From NCBI GenBank assembly GCA_963693365.1, contig CAVNZM010000011.1:8866001-8930000 (forward strand): a DNA stretch of 64,000 bases. Reading direction: 5' to 3'. Within the stretch, counting starts at the first letter, position 1. Every line of letters starts with the position of its first letter. Made by a program: the position numbers and the translations under genes. Below the pieces are notes generated by a model, which ran no database searches, was not told the origin of the DNA, and worked only from the letters and a program-made list of their open reading frames with translations. This stretch comes from Amoebidium appalachense (lineage: Eukaryota; Ichthyosporea). Below, piece after piece: positions 9,501-61,610 of this stretch.

Positions 9501-9767
9501 TGGAGATCTAATAAGTATAAGGTGGCATCATTTGCATGCCCAAACAACACACACACACACCAGTTTAACCGGTCATGTATCGCCAAATGTAGTTTGATAG
9601 ACCACATAATACCGCAACACACACACGTCACATTCACAACAGACACCCAGAAAGATAGCCTACCTGTAAATTACAACATCCTTGATTTTATACTAAACAC
9701 GCGTAACTACGACCTGTTTATTAGATGTATTGATTGGCTTGAGAAACACATCACTACAAAATTATAG
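6573..9767 (+). CDS. LINE ORF2: AP-type endonuclease and reverse transcriptase
   Basis: 1,064 residues without a stop. The N-terminal APE-like endonuclease shows FFFWNART, ICETQF (catalytic E), VYYPPS, LGDFNTRL and SRSSDHSPI in the usual order (residues about 5-215). The reverse transcriptase shows KSCGPDGLPAGFLK, PISSFRPITL, FIDWKTAYDSV (first catalytic Asp, about residue 545), GLLQGSLLSPFLFNL, and LLYADDLSLL (catalytic DD about 640) followed by EYKYLGVPV. The C-terminal third has cysteines (for example FACPNNTH...SCIAKC) in the position of the cysteine-rich region of other LINEs. All catalytic residues I can check are present. It starts within the end of ORF1, consistent with termination-reinitiation. 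Confidence 0.95.
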   Translation: MPNLSFFFWNARTLGPQKGLPPGTLDDKISYIQQQTNNHTFTVICETQFKNHHKFNSTLVDTSTHPGYAKNRGIIVLAAPHVRVKCKPVAKTEFSVSIEFLSNVFTFVYYPPSMSVVELTHELSQLPMSTVILGDFNTRLHHTDTLQVSVGYPSKPPERAIPLARYVQSHTLRFPQISHAHNTDWGVAFWPSTMSKLSLPPNLSRSSDHSPILFLPKISLDLLPPPPPTFRLRLSQLKSQWGRVDVCVCYATKHPIYMRLLESAQARPDSHLVLDTCTNFIVDDLIDLGDYAGGGRKEYPDALLLPNTTPARLGEPLSQKESLRRLASMNRFGPPARIIGDTTGDPLIDSDKYFSELFKDRTPAQKPIVWPVDPSIPIESILPFFSPDAIWSVISSYSSSKSCGPDGLPAGFLKILVPSYPQKESDRAIKPDLTIMLSSLFSWCVKCGHVPSSWLDTLVIPIVKKDSEGPISSFRPITLTQVVRRFFEACLLRLFAHHPRFQSILHIHPCQSAFRKNNSCYVQIMALHDSMQVGAQYVGFIDWKTAYDSVSPGLLWEKLAARGVPHCIGVLLEALLSQTYGRAVVNGHLSYGFARTRGLLQGSLLSPFLFNLFIDDLAVKIYAENDDPINNFPPALLYADDLSLLARTPRRLQRLFDVVSEWCKANLMILNIDKCGVLVPDIANNLHTFTLSSKPVPIVPEYKYLGVPVDSVGVMFPHMVEKRVELARKRLAFFSANIFKDTPLHPSIRLTFIRTFVFPACEYGLPLLAAWIKKERTRALKPLANFLEAEVASFLSNNCCKPGPVTLSIYGLVPIASRVSYLALKFNKHISRLKKYLPSHPLFSIRPVPSSPLPSFLPSLSPSPLGTNTNKPRNSVCVTLDCHLLVKHVHNHKIITQYNKWKKIPHDTRPDESIHLEKLSLMSRFIYTDRLNHIAKYGTRKCITPKYILPSCRTGLSLADGIIDQLPRFYCKRAIQWRSNKYKVASFACPNNTHTHQFNRSCIAKCSLIDHIIPQHTHVTFTTDTQKDSLPVNYNILDFILNTRNYDLFIRCIDWLEKHITTKL

Positions 9768-9771
9768 CGCA

Positions 9772-9842
<71 letters not shown>

Positions 9843-9874
9843 CCAGCTGATACCGAGTGTCCCGAGGGGAGCCC

Positions 9875-9921
<47 letters not shown>

Positions 9922-10114
9922 GGGGAACCCCAACTAATTGATTTCTCCTTGTAGTCTTTATGGTGTCTCGTAGAGAAAGTAAACCCTGATATATAGTCAC
10001 CACCCGACATCTATGTACGTGATCATGATATACCGCTGAGGGGATATTCCGAGCAAAACCCCCCCCCCATACCTGAGACTGGTTCTCTTTGCCTCGAGTA
10101 AACAGCGTAAACCC
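9768..10114 (+). other. LINE 3' UTR with internal (CA)n and poly-A
   Basis: After the ORF2 stop come GCGCACGCGCA, (CA)n to 9841, a short spacer ending CCCCTTT, an A-run of about 43, then about 190 bp of unique sequence (CGGGGAACCCCAACTAATTG ... AAACAGCGTAAACCCC). The same order is present in the copy at 32788-33331, so these simple repeats belong to the element. Confidence 0.85.
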
Positions 10115-14370
<4,256 letters not shown>

Positions 14371-14655
14371 TCATTGATTCACTCGAGTCGTAATTATGGG
14401 GTTACAAGCACGTGCACTCAGAAAATCCGCCTTGCATGTCGAGCATATTTTTGTAACAAAATTGCACATTCGCACATACTTTTCAACCCAACAGCAAAAG
14501 ACCCACACTAAAAAATAATCGAACGTCATGGAATACGGCTTTCTAAGATAGGTTCTTGAATTAGAGAATGCATACGTCTTATACGCAACAGGTTTATCAC
14601 AGCTAAGACATATCGTGTTGCAGCAATACACGTCAGATACCGGTTTGAATAACAC
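14371..14655 (-). CDS. Small cysteine-containing ORF, unknown
   Basis: 94 residues with non-repetitive composition. It contains CCNTICLSCDKPV (a C-x4-C-x2-C arrangement) near the N-terminus and a CCWVEKYVRMC and ICSTCKADF region near the C-terminus, which could be zinc ligands. There is no recognisable family. It may be an exon of a gene whose other parts I cannot find. It lies downstream of the secreted-protein ORF on the same strand, about 134 bp after its stop. Confidence 0.25.
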   Translation of the reverse strand: MLFKPVSDVYCCNTICLSCDKPVAYKTYAFSNSRTYLRKPYSMTFDYFLVWVFCCWVEKYVRMCNFVTKICSTCKADFLSARACNPIITTRVNQ

Positions 14656-14789
14656 CCGGTCAGTAATGCTAACATAAAATGTTAGTTAGCCAACTATGTC
14701 GTACAGGCTGAGCATACACCGTCACGAATCGCTAAGTAGACAGCCTAAATAAAATCATTGAAACCAAACATGCATTCCCATGTGGTGCA

Positions 14790-16058
14790 TCATAATGATT
14801 CTACACCACATTCTACCAACACTGCTAACGAACCTGATTTTGAGTTGAAATCTAGACACAGTGGGGGTGAATAATTCCCCGGTTGAGTATCCACTATTGC
14901 ACCTACATTCCGCACAAATTTCTGGTGCAAAGAATACGAATTCGTTTTCCACACCGTCCACAGAATAAAAAGGTCTCCTTTAACACACGTGTTTTTGAGT
15001 TGCGCCCTGTAATTCCCGTCTTTTCCTTTGACGGCCGCAACACATTTCCCATCGTTTGTCTTGAAAACGTCATCTGTTCCCAAGGGGTAGCTCACCACAC
15101 GCACCACATTTTCAGAGGTACAAGGTCCGTAACGAAGCGTTGTTTCGTTTGGGACCGTAACAAGGCACGTCGTGTGTGAAAGTTCGAGGGGGTTGAAGAA
15201 TCTAAAAGGGAAAGGGATGGGTTTTTGCGGAATTTTTACCGGTTCCCCATAGTCCAAAGTCGTCGAGTATTTGCTGCAATGATTGGTCGCCCGCACCAAC
15301 GCGTACAAGCCCGTCGCGGCGTCATCCAATGGAATATCTTCCATAAAAATATTTCTCTGATCTTTAGCCAATAGAATCTTACACACCCACGTGTTTGTTC
15401 CCCACGACCCGATCTGCGCCACACATACCTCCTTTGGCGAATTGTCTTCCGATGCTACTCCTAAGGTTACCCATGAAACAGAAGCATCAATATACCTCTC
15501 GTTTCCCACACTTCGCAATTGTGAGACACCCATCCTCACATCCTGCTCTATCGAAACTCCAACTCTTTCAACCCGGGTGATCGATTTCTGTGAGCAATAG
15601 TACTTGTTTCCCACACCGTTTTCAGATTTTTTCAGGTAAACAAAATTGGATGGAGCACATCTTTTCCTCAAGTGCAGAGAGCGAACGCGTACGTTGATCG
15701 GGCGTCCGAGTGGGTTTGGGTATAGATACACCTGATGCGCCCCTGAAGTGTATTTTGTGCTCGTGTGAATAACACACGTGCTTCTCCCGATAGTGTCCCC
15801 ACTCCCCCTCCTTCCATCCAGAACCTCCCAGCACAATTCATACCCATTTGCACCCGCAGCCTTCTCCCATGTTGCTTGAAACTCGACTACCTGGGTGCGT
15901 CTATCTATTTGAAAAGTTTCGTAGGAAAAATAGCCCCCGGAAGGGGCATTTGGCACTTTGCATGGTGGGTCAACATCTGCACGTGTTGGTGTTGCATGCG
16001 TGCTACTGCACAGAGAAAATGCAGCGAGTGTGAGTAAAAAATTGCCCATTCTGTGCAT
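14790..16058 (-). CDS. Secreted protein with possible ricin-like beta-trefoil C-terminus
   Basis: 422 residues in one exon. The start at 16058 gives a typical signal peptide (MHRMGNFLLTLAAFSLCSS, cleavage near residue 22 before TPTRADV). About 14 cysteines in the mature part suggest an extracellular protein. Residues about 25-290 contain two beta-rich, fibronectin-III-like stretches (WEKAAGANGYELCWEVLDG and YALVRATNHC). Residues about 295-422 repeat the pattern C-L ... L-x-x-C ... W/V ... G-K-C-V/CLDF (TTCLVTVP, LRYGPC, DGKCVAAV, LKNTC, PLCLDF, LAVLVEC), which looks like a divergent R-type lectin trefoil. That domain call is tentative; no canonical QxW triplet is clear. A role in carbohydrate binding or adhesion is inference only. 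Neighbours do not help. Confidence 0.6.
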   Translation of the reverse strand: MHRMGNFLLTLAAFSLCSSTHATPTRADVDPPCKVPNAPSGGYFSYETFQIDRRTQVVEFQATWEKAAGANGYELCWEVLDGRRGSGDTIGRSTCVIHTSTKYTSGAHQVYLYPNPLGRPINVRVRSLHLRKRCAPSNFVYLKKSENGVGNKYYCSQKSITRVERVGVSIEQDVRMGVSQLRSVGNERYIDASVSWVTLGVASEDNSPKEVCVAQIGSWGTNTWVCKILLAKDQRNIFMEDIPLDDAATGLYALVRATNHCSKYSTTLDYGEPVKIPQKPIPFPFRFFNPLELSHTTCLVTVPNETTLRYGPCTSENVVRVVSYPLGTDDVFKTNDGKCVAAVKGKDGNYRAQLKNTCVKGDLFILWTVWKTNSYSLHQKFVRNVGAIVDTQPGNYSPPLCLDFNSKSGSLAVLVECGVESL

Positions 16059-17526
16059 ACATTGGCTTCCAAAGCAGAAAACAACAACAAACTACATACG
16101 TAAGTGGCGGGATGTTTGTACATGTGTAATTGTGTGCCAAGCTGAAGCAGGACCTCGAATTCCAGTGGTGTATTTTATGAATGGTATATATAGTGCTGCA
16201 TAAGCTGGAAAAACATAAGATGTAACGTGTACTAAAGCCTTGGCACATGAGCTCGAATTGTGTCCGACGGTGTTACACTTTTATGTTTGGGTTAAATTTT
16301 GCACATGCACATAGGGGCACAGAATATTTTACTGTTGGTTCCTTTTTGATCCTCTTTTAACGATGAATGAGGGTCAGACTAGTGGTTAGTTGTACCCTAA
16401 TTGTCCGTTGATAGTGCGCTTTTCCGTTTCATCGTGAGAAGCTCCTCAACTATTCACCGTGCATGCATCATCGAGTCCGACTCAAACCACAGTGTGAATC
16501 CTCAGATAGAGATGGCATGTATGTGCCATGACTTTAAACATTTAATTGGGAATAAAATTCCGCCCCGGCAACCTCATGAGTGCGTATACTTAGAGGACCA
16601 TGTTTGCTGGAAGCTCCCGGCAACGTTGGCCAAGGGATAATCTTTTAAAATACTGCAAAAGAGAAGCAATTTAATATGTATGTTGTAAGCTTGGTGGAGT
16701 GCGGACGCAGGGATTCTGAGAACTGCGGAATGAGGAATCTAAATTTTAAAAGTGTACTCCTATTGTTGAAGGTGATCGGTGCCCTGAACCAACGGATACA
16801 TGCACGCTTACCGATTGGTCAACTTATTGTGGAGTTCTAATTGGTTGAAGGACTATCTCCTATAGTAACCATCGCATTCTTTTGGTCATCACATTTACAT
16901 CAACAAAAACAAGGCAATTATCATGAATTGCCATCAAAATTTTATAAACACGCGCTTTATAATGTCCTATAAACAAAAAAAAAAACACGACTCAGTAATT
17001 TTAAATCTTTGTTTTGTAGAGAGCTATGTTTTTTTCTCTGGATTTCTGAAGGCACGCAACCGTTAGCTCTAGCTAATAACTCAGCATCATATCGCCCTTG
17101 TGATCGGCTCTTCGAGCCGTTGCACGATTGTCTAATATCTCTGAAAACACTGTTGAATACGAACACAAAAACGTTCAAAAGAACACTATATTCCGGCTTT
17201 TTCGTTTGTTTTATTATACAACCAACATACGCCTACGCAGGAATATGCATGCTTTGTTGACGTGCTGTACATACATGATGTGCATATGTGTGTGTGTGTG
17301 TGTGCACATGCATGTGCAGCTGCGGCGCTGGCGAAAATAATGTCATCGGAAGTTTCGGAACGTGCGCAGTACGAGAAGAATTCTGTAAGAGCTCCGCTCG
17401 CACGTGGTCACGCACCCATGAGTTTACACCCGGTCAAGAGTATACGGAAATCCTTACGCTAACACCCAAACCCCCCCCCCCCCCCCCCCCCCCACCCCCG
17501 TCCCCCCCCCCCCACCCCCCACCCCC

Positions 17527-17567
<41 letters not shown>

Positions 17568-17868
17568 ACCACCACCACCACCACCACAGCTCCCCCCTTC
17601 TTTGCTCATGATCACATCCGAACTCACGTTGTTCAACCGTTACGGTAGCGCCCCGTGCACCACTGGCACGTGCACCCGTGCGATTGCCCTGGCATATATA
17701 TAATCCAACTTAAAATTTTTGTTTTTCTGATAATTACTTTATACTATGAGTTAGACAACCACTGACTTCTACGATAAATTGCTGGAAAATACCGAGGCGA
17801 AAGGCCATTCTTCTCTCTCACTCTCCCTCTCCCCCAGTCTCTCTCTAGATCAGCTCTCTCTCAAATTT

Positions 17869-17910
<42 letters not shown>

Positions 17911-18073
17911 CCCTCTCCCCTCTAGATGTTCTGCCTCCGGAACCTCTCTCTCTTGCTCTTTCCCCCCCCCCCCCCCCCCCCCCCCCCCGTCTCTCTCTCT
18001 CTCTCTCCCCGAAGTCTCTTTTGCGCGCATCACCGGGGTGTGTGTATTAAACGTCCGTGACGGTTCTAGAAGT

Positions 18074-18107
<34 letters not shown>

Positions 18108-18426
18108 TCATTCACTCTCCCTCTTTGCCCACGTATGTAGTGTGTGTTCGCGCGAGCATATGCATGCGCGGTGTGGTGTTTGTTATAGGCGCTATGTGTT
18201 ACGCCAGTGTATACTGCATGTCTATGCGCTCACGCATGCCCTCATTGCGCGTGTGTCAGGGAAAAGGAGGGGCGCAGAAGAGGGGGGGGGGGGAAGGAGG
18301 GGGGGGTGGGGGTGGGGGGGATCAAATCGCGCTATCGTGTGTGTGTGTGTGTGTATACTGTACACATGTGTGTGTGTGCGGGCGCACGCACAGGTGTGTT
18401 CAAATGCTTATCGTGCCTGAATCTCG
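16059..18426. other. Intergenic region with poly-C clusters, no supported gene
   Basis: 16059-17460 is mostly unique sequence with only short unsupported ORFs (for example 16401-16640 plus, 79 codons, and 17009-17260 plus). (TG)n at 17289-17304; poly-C with C/A interruptions 17471-17566 and (CCA)n to 17586; poly-C at 17873-17908, 17961-17988 and 18077-18104; G-rich tract 18278-18320. Confidence 0.6.
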
Positions 18427-18763
18427 TGAAAGGGCTCGTGATCGGGATGCTTGCTGCTGTAAGTGGTACCGGTGCGAAGGGGTATTTACAGAACGAGAAT
18501 TTCAACAAACTTTCAATCTTCTATAAAGCACCACTCATTTTTGTATGCTAACGTTCCGTGCCGTTGGTGGTAATCTCTCAAACATTTTGTCATATTACTA
18601 AGAGAATTTTGAGAGATTACCACCAACGGCACGGAACGTTAGCATACAAAAATGAGTGGTGCTTTATAGAAGATTGAAAGTTTGTTGAAATTCTCGTTCT
18701 GTAAATACCCCTTCGCACCGGTACCACTTACAGCAGCAAGCATCCCGATCACGAGCCCTTTCA
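18427..18763. repeat. Perfect inverted repeat: two 156-bp arms, 25-bp spacer
   Basis: The left arm 18427-18582 (from TGAAAGGGCTCGTG to GGTAATCTCTCAAA) is exactly reverse-complementary to 18608-18763 wherever I compared it. The spacer is 18583-18607. The arms contain no simple repeat. Confidence 0.93.
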
Positions 18764-19384
18764 GCATCGATTAAAGTTTCGCCAACATTCAACCGTCTAT
18801 GTACATGAAATACACCGCTCTTTCTTTATACTACACACAGACTGTAAAGCAGTGTGGATTCTAGACACCACTAGAAACACGTGGAAACGATCTACCATCA
18901 TACCACAATAAAACTAACTTGAAATAAGAAAAGAAGGGAACAAACAAAAAAATCTAGGCACATTAAACATAAAAAAATCAAAATCAAATGTCTGTCTTTA
19001 CAGGAGCTACCTGCGAATGGTGGTTGTGTGAAAGGGGAGGTCAATACTGCCACGTGCGACTGTAGCCTCAGCCGCCGTATGATAAACTATACTCTATTTT
19101 TCAAGGGTATGAGTTGGCGCGTGATCACGTCGCTTCGGAAGGAAAGTTTTGTCAGCCTTGAAAAATAAGAGCTACCTCCAAAGGTAGCAGAGGTCAATAT
19201 GAGATCTTGCCAAGTATCTACGAAATGGCACCCAAACACCACCACCGAACCCAACGACGAACAAGCAGCAGATTGTAATCCAAAAAGCATCCGGAAGGAC
19301 AACCAACCGACAACCATTCCAAAAATAGATGACGAATAAGTGAACAATGAGCCCCCCCCCCCCCCCCCCCCCCCCCCTCGTGGG

Positions 19385-19422
<38 letters not shown>

Positions 19423-19445
19423 CCCCCGAAAAAAACAAGACGGAA

Positions 19446-19487
<42 letters not shown>

Positions 19488-19578
19488 CAAAGAATACGAA
19501 GACACAAACCATCGTACGACTAGTCATCACCAGCTACACCAAAACAACAGAGGCCAAACCGAAAACACAAAACTGCCC
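18764..19578. other. Region downstream of WASHC2; probable 3' UTR or intergenic
   Basis: 18764-19340 is unique. 19350-19376 is poly-C, 19387-19420 and 19457-19486 are poly-A with C-rich spacers. In WASHC2 sense (minus strand) this is poly-T then poly-G, just downstream of the stop at 19579. No clear AATAAA is evident on the minus strand close to the stop. Confidence 0.5.
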
Positions 19579-57403
<37,825 letters not shown>

Positions 57404-58262
57404 CTTCCCAAACGTATATAAACTCAGTGTATCTCTTGCTCACGATCGACCGACAACCATCTTGTCTAGACTCTCACAGGACGTACATATAGCGAGGCCT
57501 TACAATCCGAAACTTTGTATCTATGTAGTGACTCGAACACACAACTCTCTCGCTCTCTCTCTCTCCCTCTCTCTCTCTCTCTCCCTCTCTCTCTCCGTCC
57601 CCGCTTTCTCTCTCGTTGAATCTCGTTCGTTCGCCCAACGAATGCTTTCCTCTGATCAATGGTCAACCAAACGGCCTTGTGCTTCATCACAAAGCGTTAA
57701 AGTTTTAGGGCTGTAGTGCATGACACTGATTAGCATACATGCATCGCAAATCGAAAGCAAGGCATCATTAATTTGTGACACTCACGTCAGGCGCCATGAT
57801 AACACCGGCGATCGATTGCATAACACTTCCAAAGAACGTATAATTGAAACATGCGCCCCATTTTGCTACATTTACCGATTATTTTGTTTGTGCGAAAGGC
57901 CTGGAAATTTAGCAAGTTCATGTGGGGCTCTATGTTTTGGATGCCCAAATCCCGTTGCTGTGCTAAACTTGTCTGTTTTCTCTCGCTGCCGTGTGACGCT
58001 GCTCAAAGATTCGTCCCTCTAGATCATTCACCAGATTCACTCATAGACCTTTTATTTCCTTCTTTTCTGAAAACATCTTTTCATGAGCAGACCTGTTGAA
58101 GCCTCTTTGAACAGAAGGGGGCTAGCAGGCGGGCAGGGCAACACATGTTAGAGAGAAGACCAACAGAGACTGAAGGAGGCAACGATTTCAGCTCCCTTTG
58201 TTTCCCTTTCCAAATTTTGTGGTCATTATAAATAAGAGAAAAAACAGTTATATCTCGGCAAA
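57404..58262. promoter_or_regulatory. Head-to-head intergenic region between WASHC2 and SPCS2
   Basis: 859 bp between the two proposed ATGs on opposite strands, so both promoters and 5' UTRs are likely here. A TATATA at 57415-57420 is only about 12 bp upstream of the WASHC2 ATG, probably too close to act as its TATA box. (CT)n 57548-57596. No ORF supported. Confidence 0.55.
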
Positions 58263-60035
58263 ATGGCTACCGTAACGGTAAGGATTATCGCGTGAGTGTT
58301 TACTTATCATAGAATCTGGTGTTGCTAGTGTAAGAAACGTGGTTAGTTGTGGTACATGTGACCCTCCCTCCCCATGGGCTTCTGACTCTGGTGCTGCATC
58401 AGCTCTTTTTGTTCGTATGCGTGTGTCCTTGTATCCTTGCGTGCGTGCGTGTGTTTGCACGCGCGTGCGTGTACGCCTGTGCATTCGTGCGTGTGTGCAT
58501 GTGTGGGTGAGTGGGTATGGTTGGGTGGGGGGGGGGGGGGATGCGTGGGTGGGTGGGTGGGTGGGTGTATGTGTGCGCGTGCGCGCGCGCGTGTGTGTCC
58601 GTGTATGTGTGCCCCCAGCTTTTTAAGCAGGTGTGTGTTTTCCTACTTGCACAGAACCTAGAAAATGTGGTTTGTGTGTCTGTGTTCTCGTTAGGTTACT
58701 GCATCATGGCCTGCATGTCCCTTTTCTTGACCAAATTGAGGTTGATCTTTGGTGTGCGGGTTGAGGAGATTATAGTAACGCGGATTATGGATATTTCCCC
58801 GCTGTTGAACTCACGCCTTTTCTTTTCGCAAGTACCTAAGAAAAAGTCGTCCCCTTACCCTTCTCCCCCTACTTATACCCCCCCCCCCCCCCCCTCCCCT
58901 CCCCCCCCCCCCCCCCCCCCCCCACCTCTTTCTCCCTCCGAGCATGGAAGTCTCCCCGGTAATGGACTCTTTTTGTGTGCGTTCTGCCTGCACATTTTTG
59001 CTATTTCATGGTTTTAGTTCTTGTATTTTGTGACGTTTACCGTTTATTTTTTTGACGTCTCCTCCTCTGTCGTCCCCTAACGCATACATCACCCGCCCAT
59101 CCCCCCCCACTTCTTCGCCCCACCCACCTCTGTTCATGCTCCTAGGCACATTAGTATATGCCTTTTTTTCCAATCTGCTCGTTCAGCTCTGCTCTTTTTA
59201 ACACGGGTGATTAGCTCTACGCCCCATGATCCTGCACTCTCTATGGCAGGTTCTTGCCCCCCCCGCCGTCCCCCCCCCCCCCTGCCTGCTCTGCGACCCC
59301 CAAGGGCCTTTTCACTTCACTTCCGTCCAATTGCTAACATCGACCCCCCCCCCTCCCCCCCCCCCCCCTCCCCCCGCGATCGACCTTTACAGAAGACAGA
59401 GACACCCGAGACGGTACCTGTTGAGAAATGGAATGGACAGAAGGTCCGCTTTGCCCTTGACGACGCCGTAAAGGAGGTGGGTGGGGATAGCCTTATATGG
59501 AAGGTGCCATATTTGGAAGGCGGTGGGAACGTAGCAAATACAGTGCAGCTGTGGAAATGGTTTGAGGAATTTGCGGGGAAAGAGGCCCCCGGGGGAGGAG
59601 GGGCCAAAGGGGGAGGTTGAGGTGGGCCTGTGAAAAGTCATGTGTGAAAGAAATACCAAACGATGGGAAAAGGGGGTGCTTGGCGGAGAGGGGGGAAGGG
59701 GGGGGGGGGGGATTGGACCATCAATCACGAAAGAGCTCCTCTTCTGCATACCTTGCATGCAATCCTCTCCCTCTCTCTCTCTCTCTCCCTCCCTCTTCCT
59801 CCCATTCCCTCTCCCTCTCCCTCTCCCTCATCCCTCCCCCCTGCCCCTTCCCCCCCGCCCCCCTCCCCCCCCTCCCCCCCCCCCCCCCCCCCCGCGCCCT
59901 CTGCATTTCATTACATACATGCATCACCCCTTCCGCCCCACATCGACCCCCCCCCCCCTCCCCCCTTCCCCTCTCGCACACCTGCCCCCCCCCCCCCTCC
60001 CCCCCCCCCCTCACCCCTCCCCTTCCCCCCGCCCC

Positions 60036-60067
<32 letters not shown>

Positions 60068-60413
60068 TCCCACACACACACACACACACAGAAAAAGTGG
60101 GAAATGGGTCCAAATTCTGTGGGTGGCTTTGGGGCCCCCTGAGAATGGGCTGTATTTCTCATGGATACTGTTTGTGTCTGCTCTGTAATATCAGTATTAC
60201 GGTATCCGTATGAATGTGTGCTTCGTCCTCTGTGTCACATTACAACCCCAGGAGGCATAGGAACCCCCCTGATGATGGGCTCTGTTCAAGTGTCTTCTGC
60301 CTGCACGCTTAAATTGTTTGATTTTGGGTTTCCCACTTTTGTGACGCTTTGTTGTTGCTCTTTGTTGTCTCCTCCATATTTCCAACAATCTAACGCATAC
60401 ATCACCCCCCCCC

Positions 60414-60462
<49 letters not shown>

Positions 60463-61521
60463 ATATACACACCACACCACCCCCACCCTTCACCCACCAA
60501 CACCATTCACTAACCCTCCTCCCTCCTTCTGTCCTACCCTCCCCCCCGCCCGCCCTTCCCGTCCAAACAGGCGTTCAAGAAGCACCACTACGAAGAGTCC
60601 CACACCTACACAGACATCAAACTGTTTTTCAGTTTTCTTGCCGTGGCAATCGCGGGATTCGGCCTGGCGTACAGCTACTTTATTCCCTTCCCGCAATGCC
60701 GCACGATTTTGGGGGTGTGCGTGGGTTTGTATTTTGTGATTACGACGGTGGTCCAGGGTGTGGCGTGGTTCTATGAGGGGAATATTCTCATGTGGGTGTA
60801 CAAGGTGATGCCGGCAGATGGGAAGGAGGTACGTGTTCTCCCCCTGCCCCTCCCCCCTCTCCCCGTCTCTACCTCCCTCTCCCTCTCCCTCTCCCCTCTC
60901 TTCCTCCCTCCGTCTCTGCCCCACGAGCTCCTTGCCTTCTTCTCTGCCTCCCTTTCTCTCCCCCTCCCCTCCCCTCCCTCCCCCCTGCAGCCTCGTAGTC
61001 CCTTATGCTATCCCCACCCTTCCCCCCTCCCCTACCCCCCCCCCTCCCCCCCCCCCCCCCCCCCCAAAAAAAAAAACCAAAAAAAAAAACCATAGAAGCA
61101 ACCCCCACAGACGTGTCTCTAGCCGGCCCCTTTCTTTTGTTGCTAAGACCTTGAGTATGTTATTGTGTTGTTATGCTTTCGGTTCGTCTTTTTCTTCTTC
61201 TTTCTTCATTTCCAATCTCTCACTGTCTCTTTCTCCCCCTCTCGCTCCTTCATATCCCTCTCCCACTGTCTCCTTCTCCCCCTCTCGCTCCTTCATATCC
61301 CTTTCCTGCCTCCCCCCCGGCCTGGCCCTTGTTCGAAAGAATACGACACGGTGAACGTTTGCTTACTCACAGACTCGACACACACACACACTCTCACACA
61401 CACACACACACATACACGCACATACTTGCACATGCACACACATACGCACACGCACACGCACACGCACACGCACGCACGCACGCGCGCACACATACACACA
61501 CACACACACACACACATACAT

Positions 61522-61610
<89 letters not shown>

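Larger units (their letters stand above)
5396..10114 (+). mobile_element. Non-LTR retrotransposon (LINE), coding region apparently intact
   Basis: Two overlapping ORFs (ORF1 coiled-coil/nucleic-acid-binding protein, ORF2 APE endonuclease plus reverse transcriptase) are followed by a 3' UTR holding about 68 bp of (CA)n (9774-9841) and about 43 A (9878-9920). The 3' boundary is set near 10114 by comparison with the inverted 5'-truncated copy at 32788-33331, where homology stops after GTAAACCCC. The 5' boundary is unknown and lies upstream of 5396. Intact ORFs and an apparently identical second copy over the coding end indicate recent activity. I see no RNase H domain. The clade cannot be fixed without a tree. 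Confidence 0.9.

Noticed and set aside
6573-9767. RNase H domain in LINE ORF2
   Set aside because: No conserved D-E-D-D pattern is visible after the reverse transcriptase; the C-terminal part is cysteine-containing instead.
16401-16640. 79-codon plus-strand ORF
   Set aside because: No start context, domain or neighbouring exon support; length is within chance for this base composition.
57415-57420. TATATA as the WASHC2 TATA box
   Set aside because: It is only about 12 bp from the ATG, closer than a start site about 30 bp downstream would allow.
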